Origin: Scolanthus callimorphus
Lineage: Eukaryota > Cnidaria > Anthozoa > Actiniaria > Edwardsiidae
Direction of reading: 5' to 3'
Assembly (NCBI GenBank): GCA_033964015.1
Contig: CM066920.1
Span: 992,001-1,056,000 of the forward strand
DNA: 64,000 nucleotides
In this document: positions 1 to 12,410 of the stretch, piece after piece
Layout: every line of letters begins with the position of its first letter
Position numbering within the stretch: the stretch's first letter is position 1
Notes under the pieces: model-generated
Told to the model about the DNA's origin: nothing
Seen by the model: only the letters and a program-made list of their open reading frames with translations
The model's database searches: none
Position numbers and translations under genes: made by a program

Positions 1-1083
1 GCGCAGTGTATGCTCTTTGCAAACTGATAGTTGGGATGTGACAGCACTTACCAAATGCTCTTGTAGCCCGCGTGTAGGTTTGTGATTGCATGCGTGCTCT
101 TTGCAAACTGATAGTTGGGATGTGACAGCACTTACCAAATGCTCTTGTAGCCCGCGTGTAGGTTTGTCATTGCATGCGTGCTCTTTGCAAACTGATAGTT
201 GGGATGTGACAGCACTTACAAAATGATCTTGTAGCCCGCGTGTAGGTTTGTCATTGCGCGCAGTGTGTGCTCTTTGCAAACTGATAGTTGGGATGTGACA
301 GCACTTACCAAATGCTCTTGTAGCCCGCGTGTAGGTTTGTGATTGCATGCGTGCTCTTTTCAAACTGATAGTTGGGATGTGACAGCACTTACCAAATGCT
401 CTTGTAGCCCGTGTGTAGGTTTTTGATTGCATTCATTGTGTGCTCTGATCCAACTGATAGTTGGGATGTGACAGCACTTGTAGCCCGTGTGTAGGTTTGT
501 GATTGCATTCATTGTGTGCTCTTTGCAAACTGATAGTTGGGATGTGACAGCACTTACCAAATGCTCTTGTAGCCCGTGTGTAGGTTTGTCATTGCGCGCA
601 GTGTGTGCTCTTTGCAAACTGATAGTTGGGATGTGACAGCACTTACCAAATGCTCTTGTAGCCCGCGTGTAGGTTTGTCATTGCATGCGTGCTCTTTGCA
701 AACTGATAGTTGGGATGTGACAGCACTTACAAAATGCTCTTGTAGCCCGCGTGTACGTTTGTCATTGCATGCGTGCTCTTTGCAAACTGATAGTTGGGAT
801 GTGACAGCACTTACCAAATGCTCTTGTAGCCCGTGTGTAGGTTTGTGATTGCGCGTACAATGTGTGCTCTTTGCAAACTGATAGTTGGGATGTGACAGCA
901 CTTACCAAATGCTCTTGTAGCCCGTGTGTAGGTTTGTGATTGCATTCATTGTGTGCTCTTTGCAAACTGATAGTTGGGATGTGACAGCACTTACCAAATG
1001 CTCTTGTAGCCCGCGTGTAGGTTTGTGATTGCATTCATTGTGTGCTCTTTGTAAACTGATTGTTGGGATGTGACAGCACTTAA
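1..1083. repeat. 84-90 bp minisatellite, about 13 copies
   Basis: Direct repeats start with TGCTCTTTGCAAACTGATAG at about 11, 95, 179 and 268, and continue to about 1042. The spacing is mostly 84 bp, lengthened to 89-90 where a GCGCAGTGTG or ATTCATTG spacer replaces GCATGCG. One copy (about 437-520) lacks the ACCAAATGCTC part, and the last copy is degenerate (CACTTAAAAAAT). Because 84 is a multiple of three, both strands show repetitive open frames; I do not call these genes. Read on the minus strand, nearly every unit contains ATTTGGTAAGTGC or TTTTGTAAGTGC, a consensus 5' splice site. The array continues past the left edge. Confidence 0.97.
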
Positions 1084-2390
1084 AAAATACACTTAGTGCT
1101 CGTTTTTAAGGATACTTGATTTTATACTATTTCGGGCTTCCTGTGGTAATGTTACTCTCCTGGCTGGGAAATATTTTTAAATTTTCGTGCTGGCTGGGAA
1201 ACATTTTTAACACCCAGCTCCTGGCTGGCAAAATTTTTTATCAGGCAGCTGCTGGCAGGAAAAAATTGAGACCCTCTCCTGGCAAAAAGGAACAGCTAAA
1301 TTTTTGCCAGCAACTTTTAAAACATATATTTATATGCTCTACGCGCGTAGAAATGTCCAAATACGCCATTTACACGCATTTTAACCAGGGGGGCTCGTTG
1401 TGTGCCCGTGGAAATAGGTATGTGAACTTATTCCATCGGTCAGTCTGTACAATTTTCTATTTATTTTTCAATATTTTCAATTTATTTTTCAATATTTTTC
1501 AATTTTCTATTTATTTTTCAATAGATACAGCCGTGACAATGAAATCTGGTCGGTTGTCGTGTCACCGGCGTTTCAATAAATCCAAAATACGAAACATCCA
1601 AAGTCGTAACAAGCCTAGTAAACCGCTAACATAAAACGTCAACCCATTAGATATATGATATTTTCTGATGTCTATCATAAGCCTTTCATTCGCTGTTCAA
1701 AACTTACCTTGATCTCAAACGAAAACTGACAGCCAACGCAAAACAGCCAATCTCTCTATCCTCCCCTTCACTTTTTGCCCCTTTCCCATGTTTCCAGTTC
1801 CACTGTTGCCAACAAGACTCTAATGACTTAGTCAACGCACGTTGCGCAGATCACTTAATGCGCAATCTCGCAGGAGCTTATTTATGAGCGTCATCAGGCA
1901 CATAGCTCGCATTCTTGGAGAGGGGTTCGTTTTTCTCAGATTGTTTTGCAAATGTATAGCATTTTGTCGTGTTTCCTTCCTGTTTTGTGACCAAAAACCT
2001 GGCCCCAATAGGGGGTCCTCCTCCTATGCTTTTTTATTACAGTGTAACGGCGTATTGGAAATTGAAGCCAGGATATGAAGTTATTTGCAGGCTAAAATTT
2101 AGTTTTCACGCAAAGCAGCTTACTACATGCACCAGTAGTCCGCGAGCTCATGCTAACGGCTTTGCGATTAGTGAATAGCTCTTTTCCAAGATTTGATGAT
2201 TAAACATTTGTTAGGTATATTTTAAGAGTGCAAGATGTGTTCATCATGAAACTCCGCGTCAAGTTTTGCGATATATTTTAATGTACTATTATTTGATATT
2301 TAACAATTAGACTAGTACGAGTTCGAGTTTTCTATGACTCAATAGATAGTTAACGATAGGCGATGTAATGATGCGTTTTCTTCTTTTCAG
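1084..2390. other. No gene recognised; short diverged repeats
   Basis: Positions 1158-1275 hold three or four diverged copies of a CTGGCTGGGAAA...TTTTT unit of about 35 bp, and 1460-1525 repeats TATTTATTTTTCAAT. Upstream exons of the KDZ-like gene that follows should lie here or beyond the window. The stretch 1960-2078 is a possible cysteine-containing exon, but I could not fix its splice sites, so I do not call it. Confidence 0.5.
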
Positions 2391-5300
2391 GGCTCTTTAA
2401 TATATCTGATAAATTATTAGTCTCCATAAATATTCTACTGGAGCTAAGGGAGATGTTTAAGCATGGCACCCCCTTAACAAACGCCATAGACATCAAGCTT
2501 AAGTCATTAAAGCATATTGTCTCGCCCGGCGTAAGTATACATATCATGTTAAATAGTATTATTATACCACTGGCTCCCCAGGCTACTAATTTGTGTGAAA
2601 AATTAACGGTAAAAAACAGAGAATGTATAAACATGTAAATCACGAGAAAAATATGCGATGGAAATTTAAAATCACGAATAAAAAATGTTCTACAATAATA
2701 TCTAGTTGTACTTTCCTTTAATTCTTCACACATATCAGTAGCCTGGGGAGTCTGTGATTATACATTGAACTCACTATCGCAAATCTGATTGGCCGAGAGC
2801 AAATTTTACCTCTGGGTATCATTAACGCGCGGCGTCATCAATCTCGTACCCAGAGCCCGCCATATTTAAGCCAGCGGCAAGATGCGGACACAAAGCGATA
2901 TATATGTCGAAAACATTTGTACGCTAAAAACGCTAGACGTAATTGTTTCGGCTTACATTTCAGGACACAGTTCCCAGTCACGGCGAGTTGTCATATCTGG
3001 CAGATTTGCTGTTTAACGGTTCTACTGTTTCGAAGCCAGAACAACTCACGACCTCGATACTGTAATTTGCGGCATATGCGGGACCTGCCCCGAAGTTCTT
3101 CTGGGAGACGGGAACGAGAAAGATTGTTGCTCGAACAGCCAGGTATACTTAATAAGAAAAGTATCCATTTACATACATTTTTTTACGTTATTCACTTCCC
3201 TGTCGCGACATAACTAAATAACTAACAAAACCTGCTTCCAGTCTGACCTCGATAGCTCAGGTGGAACCGGGGGGTGTTTTCTCACGCTGCCGGTATTATA
3301 AGCTTGTTAGTTCTATCTCCATGACCAAAAACAAAAGAAAGAAAACATCCCTGTAATTCTGAAAATAGTGTATTTTGGAAATGGATGGTGAACTAATGTG
3401 TGCTGTTTCAATAAAGTTAGTAACACAAGTCCTCGTTGGTAGAGCAGCACCAAACTGATCCGTCTTACTTTGCAGTCGACATGTAGTCTCGTACGCAGAC
3501 GTTATTTTTTTGCGTCTCTTGTGGTGATTTATCTGTGAAAATTCTTTTGGAGGCGTAGGGACTGGGAATGAGTATCACACGGCGCGCCTCCGCATACCCC
3601 ATAACTCTCTGGGCGCCCTGTTAAAACTATCCTACAACTCCCTGCGCGCCCTGCAAAAACTATCCCGCAAGTCTTTGCGTGCCCTAAAACGGAAAGCGTC
3701 TGGGTACGAGACTGGCAGACATGGGGGACAAATTAACCATTAGTTTTATATAGCTGAACTTCATTCTGCGAAGTGCATCTTGCGTTTGTCCAGTTGAAAC
3801 TTGCAGCCTATTTTGGTTCATTGCAGAACTTAAAGGTTTTCTGGCTGTTGTTTTGCGAAAACAAAAACGTTCTTTTTTTAGAATTTCGGACTTCCGGGCG
3901 CCTTTTTTATTAACTCGTTTTCAGTCAGACGTGTTCACCCTTGCTTCGCGTTCCCAAGTTGAGATTGGTGTTTGGCCAGGGACATTGTCACTAATAAACT
4001 CAGCCCTCATTTCCACTAAACTCAGCCCTCCCACCTTACTAATGTGCCCCCCTCCCCCCTCCACTTCGAATACCTCGTCCCTGTTGGCGGACATCAATGA
4101 AACGAGGATCAAAAATTGTTAGTTTCATTTTCTCCACCTTTTCATGCTCATCGGGCACCTAAGGAGGGTAGTGCGTTGGGTGTAGACTCTCTCCCCTTCC
4201 CCTTTTGCCATGGATACCGAGGTTCTAGCCTTATTGGCAAATATGGCTCTTCAAACCCGAAACGCACCCCCCTTTTCGATCCAAAATCCAGGATCAGCCC
4301 CTGAAGCTCTCTCCGCCGCATTCGCTATGAGTTCTGTCGTTTACAAAGCCCCTTTAAGAAATATTGCCTTAATGTTTAGTAAATGACGTCCACCAGACAC
4401 CACTCGGAAACAAAAATGCATGTTAACTGGGTGACATTACTAATGATAATTGCTCTGCGTGGTAATGGTTCACTAAAAATGAATGATGATACTTTCACAG
4501 ATCCAGTACAAGACAGAGGGGTCAACGGCTCCGCCAATGTTCTCCTCTGGTGAATATCACCAGGAGCTGAAAAAGCGATGGCTTGAAAGGTTATTTGAAG
4601 AGATACTTTTTAGGGATATTCTTGCAACTTTGTATTGCAAATCAATATATTCCACACATTTCTTTTATTTGCACGCAGATGTACATACACAAGAACCAAT
4701 AGTAAATTTACAGTCTCTCCTTCGCAACTACCACCTATCATGGCTCCAAAAGTCATGGCTGACGAAATATACAACACAGAAATGGAGAAGAAAAGCTCCC
4801 ATCTTAAAGATACAGGCCATCCGATTGGTAAGGCAATAACATCCCATCTGCAAATGTCGCGTGTTATGTATCAGTCAATTCCAGCGACGACCCCCAATCC
4901 CCCACGCCCAACCCCCGGGACACCGTGGGGCATTGCACACCACTGGGTTCCCTGGTGTGGGGAATATCGAGTTCTTATTTCTTTTTTTCTACTGTTGTCT
5001 CCAGGGGAGGGTGGGGGGGGGGGGGGGGGGGGGGGTGGGTGGGTGACTCCCGTATTTGGTCGGGGATAATCGTCGGGTTCAGTTTCACCCCTAAACGATT
5101 CCAAGCATGCCAGGCGATGGCGTGGATCAAATAAATGACAAAAGTAGGCGCGAAGGAGCCAGTAACAGGTAAAAGATATCCATCAAAAAATGTCCGTGTT
5201 TCTAATTTATCGTCTTCTTATCGAGTAATAACTCTTTCTTACAATAGAAAGCACCATCACGAGAAAAAACAATTTGGACACAGTTTCTGGCCTAAAAGAT

Positions 5301-8300
5301 ACTTAAAGATCTCCTAAAGTTTTATCGAAGATCAAGATCACACCTAAAAGAGACCAAACCCCGCGATGATACGACGATCATCCCCGAGCAAAAAATATGT
5401 GAGCCCCCCTTTCGGGGAATCGCAAAACACATTAATGAAAATGACAACCCCTTTGTCGTATTCTTCCTTGTGCGCGCAAAACAATTTTCAATCAATTGAA
5501 AAGAAATTTCTCTAGGAGCTGAAATTATGCTTTTATAGGTGACCCTTCCATGTTACACGAGCTCATTGTTGGTGGCCTCAATGTAGAAGATTTGCACGAG
5601 AAAGGCTTGGAAGACCTTCGGCAGATTTGCAAGTCTTGCAGCATTCCTGTTGCTGATAAATCTAAGGTATTCTCTACAAAATATAGGGTTGCTTAATCAC
5701 GTGTAGTAATCATGAATGAATACAAGGATAAGTGACATTTGCTATGGGCTCTCCTTGTAAACTACAACGTAGGTAGCCTGCATAATAGCGCTATAGTCCG
5801 CGGATAAACGCGGGTTTCGTAACCCAAGGCCCACGCCCTCCCTCAAAGTCTCTCACACTGTAAAAACGCACTCGGGTCATTTTAACCACAACAATTGGTC
5901 ATATCAGACTCAAAAACATTTCATCATTCTTCAGTTAGAAGTGGCGATGGAACAAAGTCCTTCGTGCACGTATTGCAAAATGGTGTTGTCTGCCTAACAT
6001 CGTTGCTGCGTTGACCTGCATGGGAAATTTGCTCTTGATCCGGTGATGATCCCTTAGTTTGGGGAACGGTTTTGTCATGGAAATAAAATGTATTTGAGAG
6101 TTATTTTGACTGAAATATCTATTTTTTTAAAAGTACCCCCCGGAACAGAATCGGTAAATGGTCGAATCAGTAAACAGTCGAATCGGGAAACACGTATACG
6201 TAAGGAGCTTCATCACAGTCTCTATGGGATTTGCGAAGGCCGAGCACATAACATTATCGCTTACAGCCGTTCCTCCGACGTTGCTGGGTAATTGGATTAC
6301 TTCAATTTAAGGTTCCTCTGAACAGAATCGGTAAAATGGTCGAATCATTAAACAGTCGAATCGGGAAACACAAATAAGTAAGGAGCTTCATCACAGTCTC
6401 TAGAATTTGCGAAGGAGCACATAACATTATCGGCGTTACTGGGTAATTGACCGTTTTCACGGTGTTGTGAAAACAATAACCTTTAGCTGTTCCGACTCGT
6501 TCTGACTGACGCAGACGATTTTTGTTATTCATCCCATTTATCTTACTCATCCCATTTATGTTGCGTGCGCAACATCGTGAAAACTGCCAATTGGATTACT
6601 TCAACTTAGGGTTCCTGAAGCTCACAACAAATCAAGTCTCATTGAGATAAAAAAGAAAAACTAAAACAACCTTTCTTTTCATTTGAAGGCTCTGTTGATA
6701 GCGGACATAAATGCTTTGTATGCTTCTGTTCTTGTGGGCATGTGTCCATGTCATGGCTACTCCAAGGCAGCAGGGAGAACTGGCGGATTTTACCATTTCG
6801 TATGTCCTCATGGGGTAAGTAAAACAAACTAGCGCCAATACAACGCGCGTTCTGCTTGACCGAGATCTGTGGTTTACTAATGTTATAAACGCACAGAAAA
6901 GAATATTATTATCCAACTGCAACGAGAGGAGAACACATATCGCAGGAGTGAGACTGGGGCCAGTACAAATATATATCCCGCGATATTGTTCACTTCCAAA
7001 CTAGTTTTCACTAAGTTCGTTCATTCTCAATTCAATATATCCAGCGATACTGTACGTCAAAATGTCTAATAAGATATATTTATTATATACAGGGATTTTT
7101 GCCACTGAGAAAAACAGTATATTTTCACATGCAATCATATGTTTTCCTGGCTACGCCGCTGACCTTGTTTTGTTCTATTACAGTGCACGTATGGATCAAA
7201 GTTCTTGACCCTGGCTGAATCAGTCCGCGACGCGGCCGACCTGTATATGTCGATGAAACATCCCCCCATTGTTCTCATCACCGATTCCCCATGTGGATTT
7301 GCCAGGCATCTCGAATTTAGAAACAATCGACTAACGCGCCTTATTTGGGGTGACAACAGGGGTTGTTTTGAGCGACCCACTCTTGAAAGACCACCAAACG
7401 AGGTAGGCGTTTTATGTGGACTAAGAGGATGCAAAATCGACCAAAGCCAGGCCCGTAGCCAGGGATTTTTGTGGAGGGGTACTAATCTAGAAAAAGCGGA
7501 CCAACGTCTTATGTTCATCTATTAACCGCTAGTCAAAATTCCCTAACCGTTTTAGGCAAAATGTTCCTCGCAATCTATTTATCTTAAGTCATGGCATGAG
7601 AATTATTAGATTTCACCACGCCAAAAGTTCCTTTTATTTTATAACCAGAAGATCACACGAATACCGATATCGTGCGACTCTAAGTGCTCTTGCAATAGCA
7701 GGGCGGCTTGTCATAGGCAGGGCCAATAGTCCACCCCGCCCCCTTTTTTCAGGACATTTTCCTATCCAGCCTCTCCTTTCTGACATTCCGGGATCTGCCT
7801 ATGTCTCATACTGAATTTTTAGGTAAGAGTTAAATACCTCTAACCGCTGCGATAGGTTAGACTCCTTTGAATAATCATCGCAGGGTTCGACTTTGCGCTC
7901 AAATACATTTTTTAATAATTTAACAGGGAATAAATGCACCAGAAGTAGTGCCTACAGAGTACAGGGAAACGGAGGTCGATCTAAAAAGCGGAAAACCCTA
8001 CGAGCACCCTGTTTCCGGAAGCACAAGGAGATACGTGCTCGGCGACCGCTTTCACACTGCTAGCGGACCGCACAAGTCAGACCTGTGTTTATACCACAAC
8101 ATTAATCTATGTATGAAAGCCAACACCATAAAGACGAGCATGCAGGAGTCCGAAAACAACAGAAAGAACAACAAGCGGCTGAGAAGTGCAGTTCAGCAGT
8201 CATTTGAAGTCCATCTGCTCTTCAACGAGCTGATGGACTTCTATCAGAACGAGGAAATCGTGGAAAGGCAAAAGCGGAAGCTAGGGGCAGATCTGGGTGA

Positions 8301-8370
8301 AGACGAAGTCATCGCAAGAGGTCCATATGAAAGATTTGTCATCTCCGAGAATGGTGCTAATAGGGCATAA
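2391..8370 (+). CDS. HMGXB3/KDZ-type transposase-derived protein, 3' eight exons
   Basis: Spliced model: 2391-2530, 2964-3142, 4501-4589, 4679-4827, 5539-5666, 6689-6814, 7184-7402, 7927-8370 (TAA). All introns are GT-AG and phases agree at every junction. Exon 2391 reads LFNISDKLLVSINILLELRE. Exon 2964 ends with a cysteine cluster, VICGICGTCPEVLLGDGN. Exon 6689 gives VGMCPCHGY and TGGFYHFVCPHG; exon 7184 gives ESVRDAADL and ITDSPCGFARH; the last exon gives HPVSGS and YVLGDRFH. These are, from memory, hallmarks of the transposase-like part of vertebrate HMGXB3-like proteins and of KDZ (Kyakuja-Dileera-Zisupton) transposases. The GDGN and TDSPC motifs may correspond to catalytic acidic positions (inference). 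Exon 2964-3142 is 179 nt and changes frame near 3018, so one base is missing. The 5' end is not resolved. It could be a domesticated gene or an intron-bearing transposon relic. Confidence 0.6.
2840..3715. repeat. Inverted CTCGTACCCAGAG termini around a KDZ exon
   Basis: At 2840-2882 lies CAATCTCGTACCCAGAGCCC followed by GCCAGCGGCAA. At 3695-3714 lies the inverted, diverged counterpart GCGTCTGGGTACGAGACT. The same terminus forms both arms of the perfect palindrome at 44931-45017. The pair brackets exon 2964-3142 of the KDZ-like gene. It may be one 0.88-kb element or two independent insertions; no target duplication is evident. Confidence 0.4.
5006..5040. repeat. G-rich homopolymer tract
   Basis: An almost pure G run inside an intron of the KDZ-like gene, next to the MITE that follows. 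Its length is likely unreliable. Confidence 0.9.
5053..5398. mobile_element. MITE, TTTTAGGGG family (copy A)
   Basis: Ends are inverted: ATTTGGTCGGGGATAATCGT on the left and ACGATCATCCCCGAGCAAAA on the right. The interior carries repeated ACCCCTAAA / CCTAAAAGAGACC motifs. The copy is the reverse orientation of the element at 60110-60512. It sits in an intron of the KDZ-like gene and has no coding capacity. Confidence 0.6.
6129..6452. repeat. Tandem duplication, about 165 bp x 2
   Basis: Two diverged copies share GAACAGAATCGGTAAA, CAGTCGAATCGGGAAACAC, TAAGGAGCTTCATCACAGTC and GCACATAACATTATCG in the same order (first from about 6142, second from about 6318). The pair is intronic in the KDZ-like gene. 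Confidence 0.85.
6452..6590. mobile_element. MITE, 'TTTTCACGATGTTG' family (copy 1)
   Basis: The left end is GTTTTCACGGTGTTGTGAAA and the right end is GCGCAACATCGTGAAAACTG, which are inverted repeats. The interior contains GAGCTGTTC-like and TTTTTGTTATTCA sequence shared with a second copy at 32503-32642 in an INTS9 intron. Non-coding. Confidence 0.65.
7690..7806. mobile_element. MITE fragment ('GGATCTGCC' family)
   Basis: The segment CAGGGCCAATAGTCCACCCC ... CCTCTCCTTTCTGACATTCC ... GGGATCTGCCTATG matches in layout the element at 41108-41262 (GGGGCAGATAAAGGGGGG ... CCTCCTTTCTGAAATTCC ... GGATCCGCCCTGG). Just upstream, 7450-7555 carries another dispersed sequence (AACCGCTAGTCAAAATTC) also present at 44222-44300. 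Confidence 0.45.
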
Positions 8371-8747
8371 GTTCCCTGGAACTGATCAAAGGCGTTTTTT
8401 TTTGCGATGTCCGGCAACTTAGTGAGGTAAACTCGCGTGAAACAGATACTTTACACTTTTATTGGGTTTGAGCATGTAAAACTTCCTGTTGCCGTTAAGC
8501 GCCGTCTACACGAGTACATTTTCCTTGACAGGGAAACGTGACCGTGTTGACGCGCCAGCAAATTTCCAATTTGCCCAATAGACCTTTTTCCAGAATGGCC
8601 GCCGCAAATTCACATGTCCTAAAATAACCCTAACTGAAAATCAAATACTGGCACTAAAGAGAGCATCATCACATTAGTACTCCTTTAAATTTTCGTTATG
8701 CCAAATGCCATGTCGGCTGAGAAAGCAGAGTCTGAAAATTGAAAATT

Positions 8748-8939
8748 GTGGTTCCAAAAAAATATCCATACCCCCTTTACGGAAGGGTTGAAGAGTGACC
8801 CCCACCCCTCTGAAATTTCAAAGGAAAAATACAGTATTTGTATGGAAATGATCAGGTAAATTGACCCCCCCCCCCACTCCTCCGAAATTTTCAATGCCCT
8901 TCCGTAGGGGGGGTTATGGATAATTTCTGGAATCACACA
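8748..8939. mobile_element. MITE, 'ATCCATACCCCC' family (copy 1)
   Basis: The left end TGTGGTTCCAAAAAAATATC is inverted against the right end GATAATTTCTGGAATCACAC. Inside is a second inverted layer, ACCCCCTTTACGGAAGGG against CCCTTCCGTAGGGGGGGT. About 190 bp, non-coding. Other copies are at 12411-12597 and 17403-17512. Confidence 0.75.
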
Positions 8940-9164
8940 TTTGTATGACTGGGGGTATGACGCATACAAACGTCTGTAAATTTTCACATTTTTAACTAGA
9001 TATTGGATATAATGCAGCGAAATTTTGTAGTGTTACTAAAGTGATTGTGTGTGTTCTAGTGCTGGTGCTAATTTTTAACAAAACTCGATTTGAATTTTCG
9101 GCTGCCATTTTGGAAAATGGTACATTGTTGACGCACGAGCAAATTTAAAAATTTGCTGGCGCGT

Positions 9165-9906
9165 TATCACGCAAAATTGATTAATAATATTAAATAGTTA
9201 TCAGAAACTGAAATCCAGTATTCAATTCTAATCATCCGTATTAGTAACATTTCAAAGTTTGGCGAAAATTGGCTGAATATTGACTGAGATATGAACTTTT
9301 AAAACTTCGTATTCTGGTATGGATGTCCGTCCAGCCTCGGCTTGACGTATTTGCCCATACGTTTTTGTAAAAAGTAAACCAGAATACGAAGTTTTGAAAA
9401 TTCATATCTCAGTCAGTTTTCAAGTAATTATTTTGAAACTTTGCAATTTTACTAATTACGGATGTGTAGAATTGAAAATGTGGATTTCATTTCTTATAAC
9501 TATTAAATATTATCAAGAGTGGATTACCAAGAGTTTCCATATTTACTATGTACGCCCGAATCACAGTCAGAATAGTGTCTATTTTTAGAACTAGGATTCC
9601 TGCAAAAATTCGTCATCCACAGGGTTCCCACTTTCTCGCCACGCAAACAGTTGTGAGATCCAGCCTAAAATTAAATCGCAGATAAATCGAAAAACCTTTA
9701 AAGTCGCAAAGATAAGGTAGGATATTCTCTTTTTGTTGTGTATTGGGTATACGACCATTCGAACCTGAGCATTCGAATACTTTCGCGCGCGAAATTCAAA
9801 TCTAAAAACAGACACTTTTCTGACTGTGATGTGGACAAATACTGTAAGAAAGATTCTAACTCTTGTAAGTCCACTCTTGATATTATTAATTAATTTTTGC
9901 GTGATA
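9165..9906. mobile_element. Long palindromic MITE with internal insertion
   Basis: The left arm starts TTATCACGCAAAATTGATTA and includes CTGAGATATGAACTTTTAAA and CTTCGTATTCTGG. The right arm mirrors it: CCAGAATACGAAG, TTCATATCTCAGTCAG, and finally TTAATTTTTGCGTGATAACG ending at about 9906. The arms meet around GTCCAGCCTCGGCTTGACG (about 9330). The right arm is interrupted between about 9525 and 9870 by unrelated sequence bounded by inverted ATCAAGAGTGGA copies. A related arm fragment lies at about 11565-11640. Confidence 0.65.
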
Positions 9907-12410
9907 ACGGCCTATTGATGAATTACCAATGCATGCGAACAATACAGAGCGGACATGACCAAACCAACTTCGATTTCAATATATAAGCTAAAGTTCCGTA
10001 TGCGAGTAATGGCCAAAATCGTATAATTTTCAACAAAATCTATTTCAGAAAAGGTTGTACCATAAAAATTGTCTGTTTAGCCTGTGGTACGTGCATCACG
10101 GGAGGAATGAAGATGGACGAAATTCTCGTTTAATCCTGTTAAAGATCACTGCGAACAATATTGTAGAGTCATTTGGTATAAAGCAGTGTGATAAGCATGG
10201 GTCCTGAAAAGCAGGACAAATCAAGCTTCCTTTTTTAAGTTTAGTGATTCTAGGAGTTCGTTTCCGCTCTGTCTGCGAACAACTAATCGAAGGGTATCTG
10301 TCTATGCTTACGCGAGGCGAGCACCTTATTTATATGTACAGCGACAGCGTGTAATAAGCATAAAGCGAAGAACCCGTCAGGCTAACTACGAGAACATTCC
10401 AGGGGCGTAGCTAGGGGGGTCCTGTGGTACCCAAGAACCCCCTTTGGGGACAAAAATACAGTAAACATTAAGGAAACAATCGGTTGTGACCCCCCCCCCC
10501 CCCCCCTCCCTCTTTGGGGACAAAAAATACAGTAAACATTAAGGTTGTGCGCCCCTGGCATCCTCGTTCCATTACATTATGTCACAATTTGTAAAGATTA
10601 AGATGAACAAACAAACCACATAAGCCAGGGGGTGGGGGACATTCTTCCCAAGTCGATCTGACAGGTTTGCCCTTCATATGTAAAAATCGGGCTTGCGTCA
10701 GACCCTTGATCAGTGGACAAATGACGTAATATGGATAGTGCTAGTAAGTGAGAACACATTAGGGCTAACAAATGTTTAGGGGTATGTGCATGAAAGAGAC
10801 ACATGAGAAGTAAACAATAGCTTAATGAAAAAAGTCTCATTTCTGGAATTTTCAGGGGTCATTTTGTCTAACAAGGGCTTGTTAGGTAAAAGATTTTCAT
10901 GTCAATGAGAGCAAACCAACAATGTTAGTTGTGTACAGAAAACTGAAGCTCAGGAAAACCCGTGAACCATGCATCATGATAATAACAATCTATTGATCAT
11001 ATTTTCCATGGATTTGACAAACCATACTTAGCTAAAATCACTCTTTGTTTGCTTAACTGAGAAACAATTTGACACTGCTTCGTTTTAGGTATGGTTATAT
11101 AATAATTTGTCACAATTATCATAGTAACTTATGGAGCATTGTTCATGACACATGGTTTCACAAGCAATGCACAAATTTAGAATTCTCCAACTTGTAGAAA
11201 ACAGTCACTAATAAACTGCAGTTATTCAGTGTTTGAAACCTTTTTGATTTTATGGCTAGCAATGCAAATCTCCTCATCATATCACAGTTCTTGCATTATG
11301 GCACTAAGATTTTTTCCACCCCACTTCTCTTTTTTACCATTCAATATATTTAAGTACAGCCCATTATATTTATGCCCAAATGTATTTATATCCATGTTAA
11401 TGTAAACATTCGACTTGCCTGAACATTGTTTATTCTGGATATCGCAAAAACCTCATCCAGTAATTGCTTATAATCAGGAAAAAGAGCCTAGTAATCAATT
11501 CAGCACGTCCAAACTGTAACATTTGGCAATCATGAACTGGCAATCATTACTTCAAAGCTGCTGGAGATTTGAATTTTCAAAACCTTGCTTTTTTTACAAA
11601 GAAATGTATGGGCAAATGCATAAAAATGAGGCTGGACAGGAACTGATGGCCTTCTAACATAAATCTTATTGCAAAAATCATCAACTTAAAACAATTATAT
11701 CTTGTTTAACAAACTTTATAATTACAAATATTGATGTGTTGAATTTAATACTGGACTCTCTACTATAACTATAAGATATTATTAGCAGGCCTTAGTGATT
11801 ATAAGAATTTATTTGTGCTGATTGGTCAATAGGTTTGTTTTCTCTTTCTATAATCACATACAGGTGATTATAACATTCTTGACAGAATTGGGAGTGCACA
11901 TGCAGTTTTCTTATGATCGTGAAAAGGTCCAACGAAAACAACCTTGAAAAGGTCCAACGAAAACAACCTTATGAATCCTTATGAATCACTTGAGCAATTA
12001 TAATAAAACAATTAGTGCCTCAGGCTACGTGATTATACATGCAATTTTCTTATGATTGTGAAAATGTCCAACAAAAATAACCTTATGAATCACTTGAGCA
12101 ATTGTAATAAAACAATTAGTGCCTCAGGCTCCATGATTATAACAAATAGTCACCTTTACTTCCTCTCAACTAATTGTTAAATATTGCATGTTAAAAGTTT
12201 GTCAGCAGATTCTTGCCTGTAGGTTCTATGATGGGTCAATAAGATGCAGCGTGGGATTTTCTGTGGCATGGTTTTACTCCACATGTAGATCAGTGCATAA
12301 ACACGGAACAGAGGACAATTCTTCCATGGTTGGTCAAATTCATGCTACAGAACCTGTTGATACGTAAAAAAATATCACAAGATCAGATGGCAAATGATTC
12401 TGAAATACAA

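Noticed and set aside
360..1034. Repetitive open frames on both strands at the left edge (units such as GLQEHLVSAVTSQLSVCKEH)
   Set aside because: They arise because the minisatellite unit is 84 bp, a multiple of three; no start, domain or splice evidence supports a protein.
1..1083. CRISPR-like regular repeat spacing
   Set aside because: The repeat unit fills the whole period with no unique spacers, and the genome is eukaryotic.
1116..1634. 172-codon plus-strand ORF
   Set aside because: Low-complexity repeats (TGGCTGGGAA, FFNIF runs), no domain and no splice continuity to the KDZ exons.
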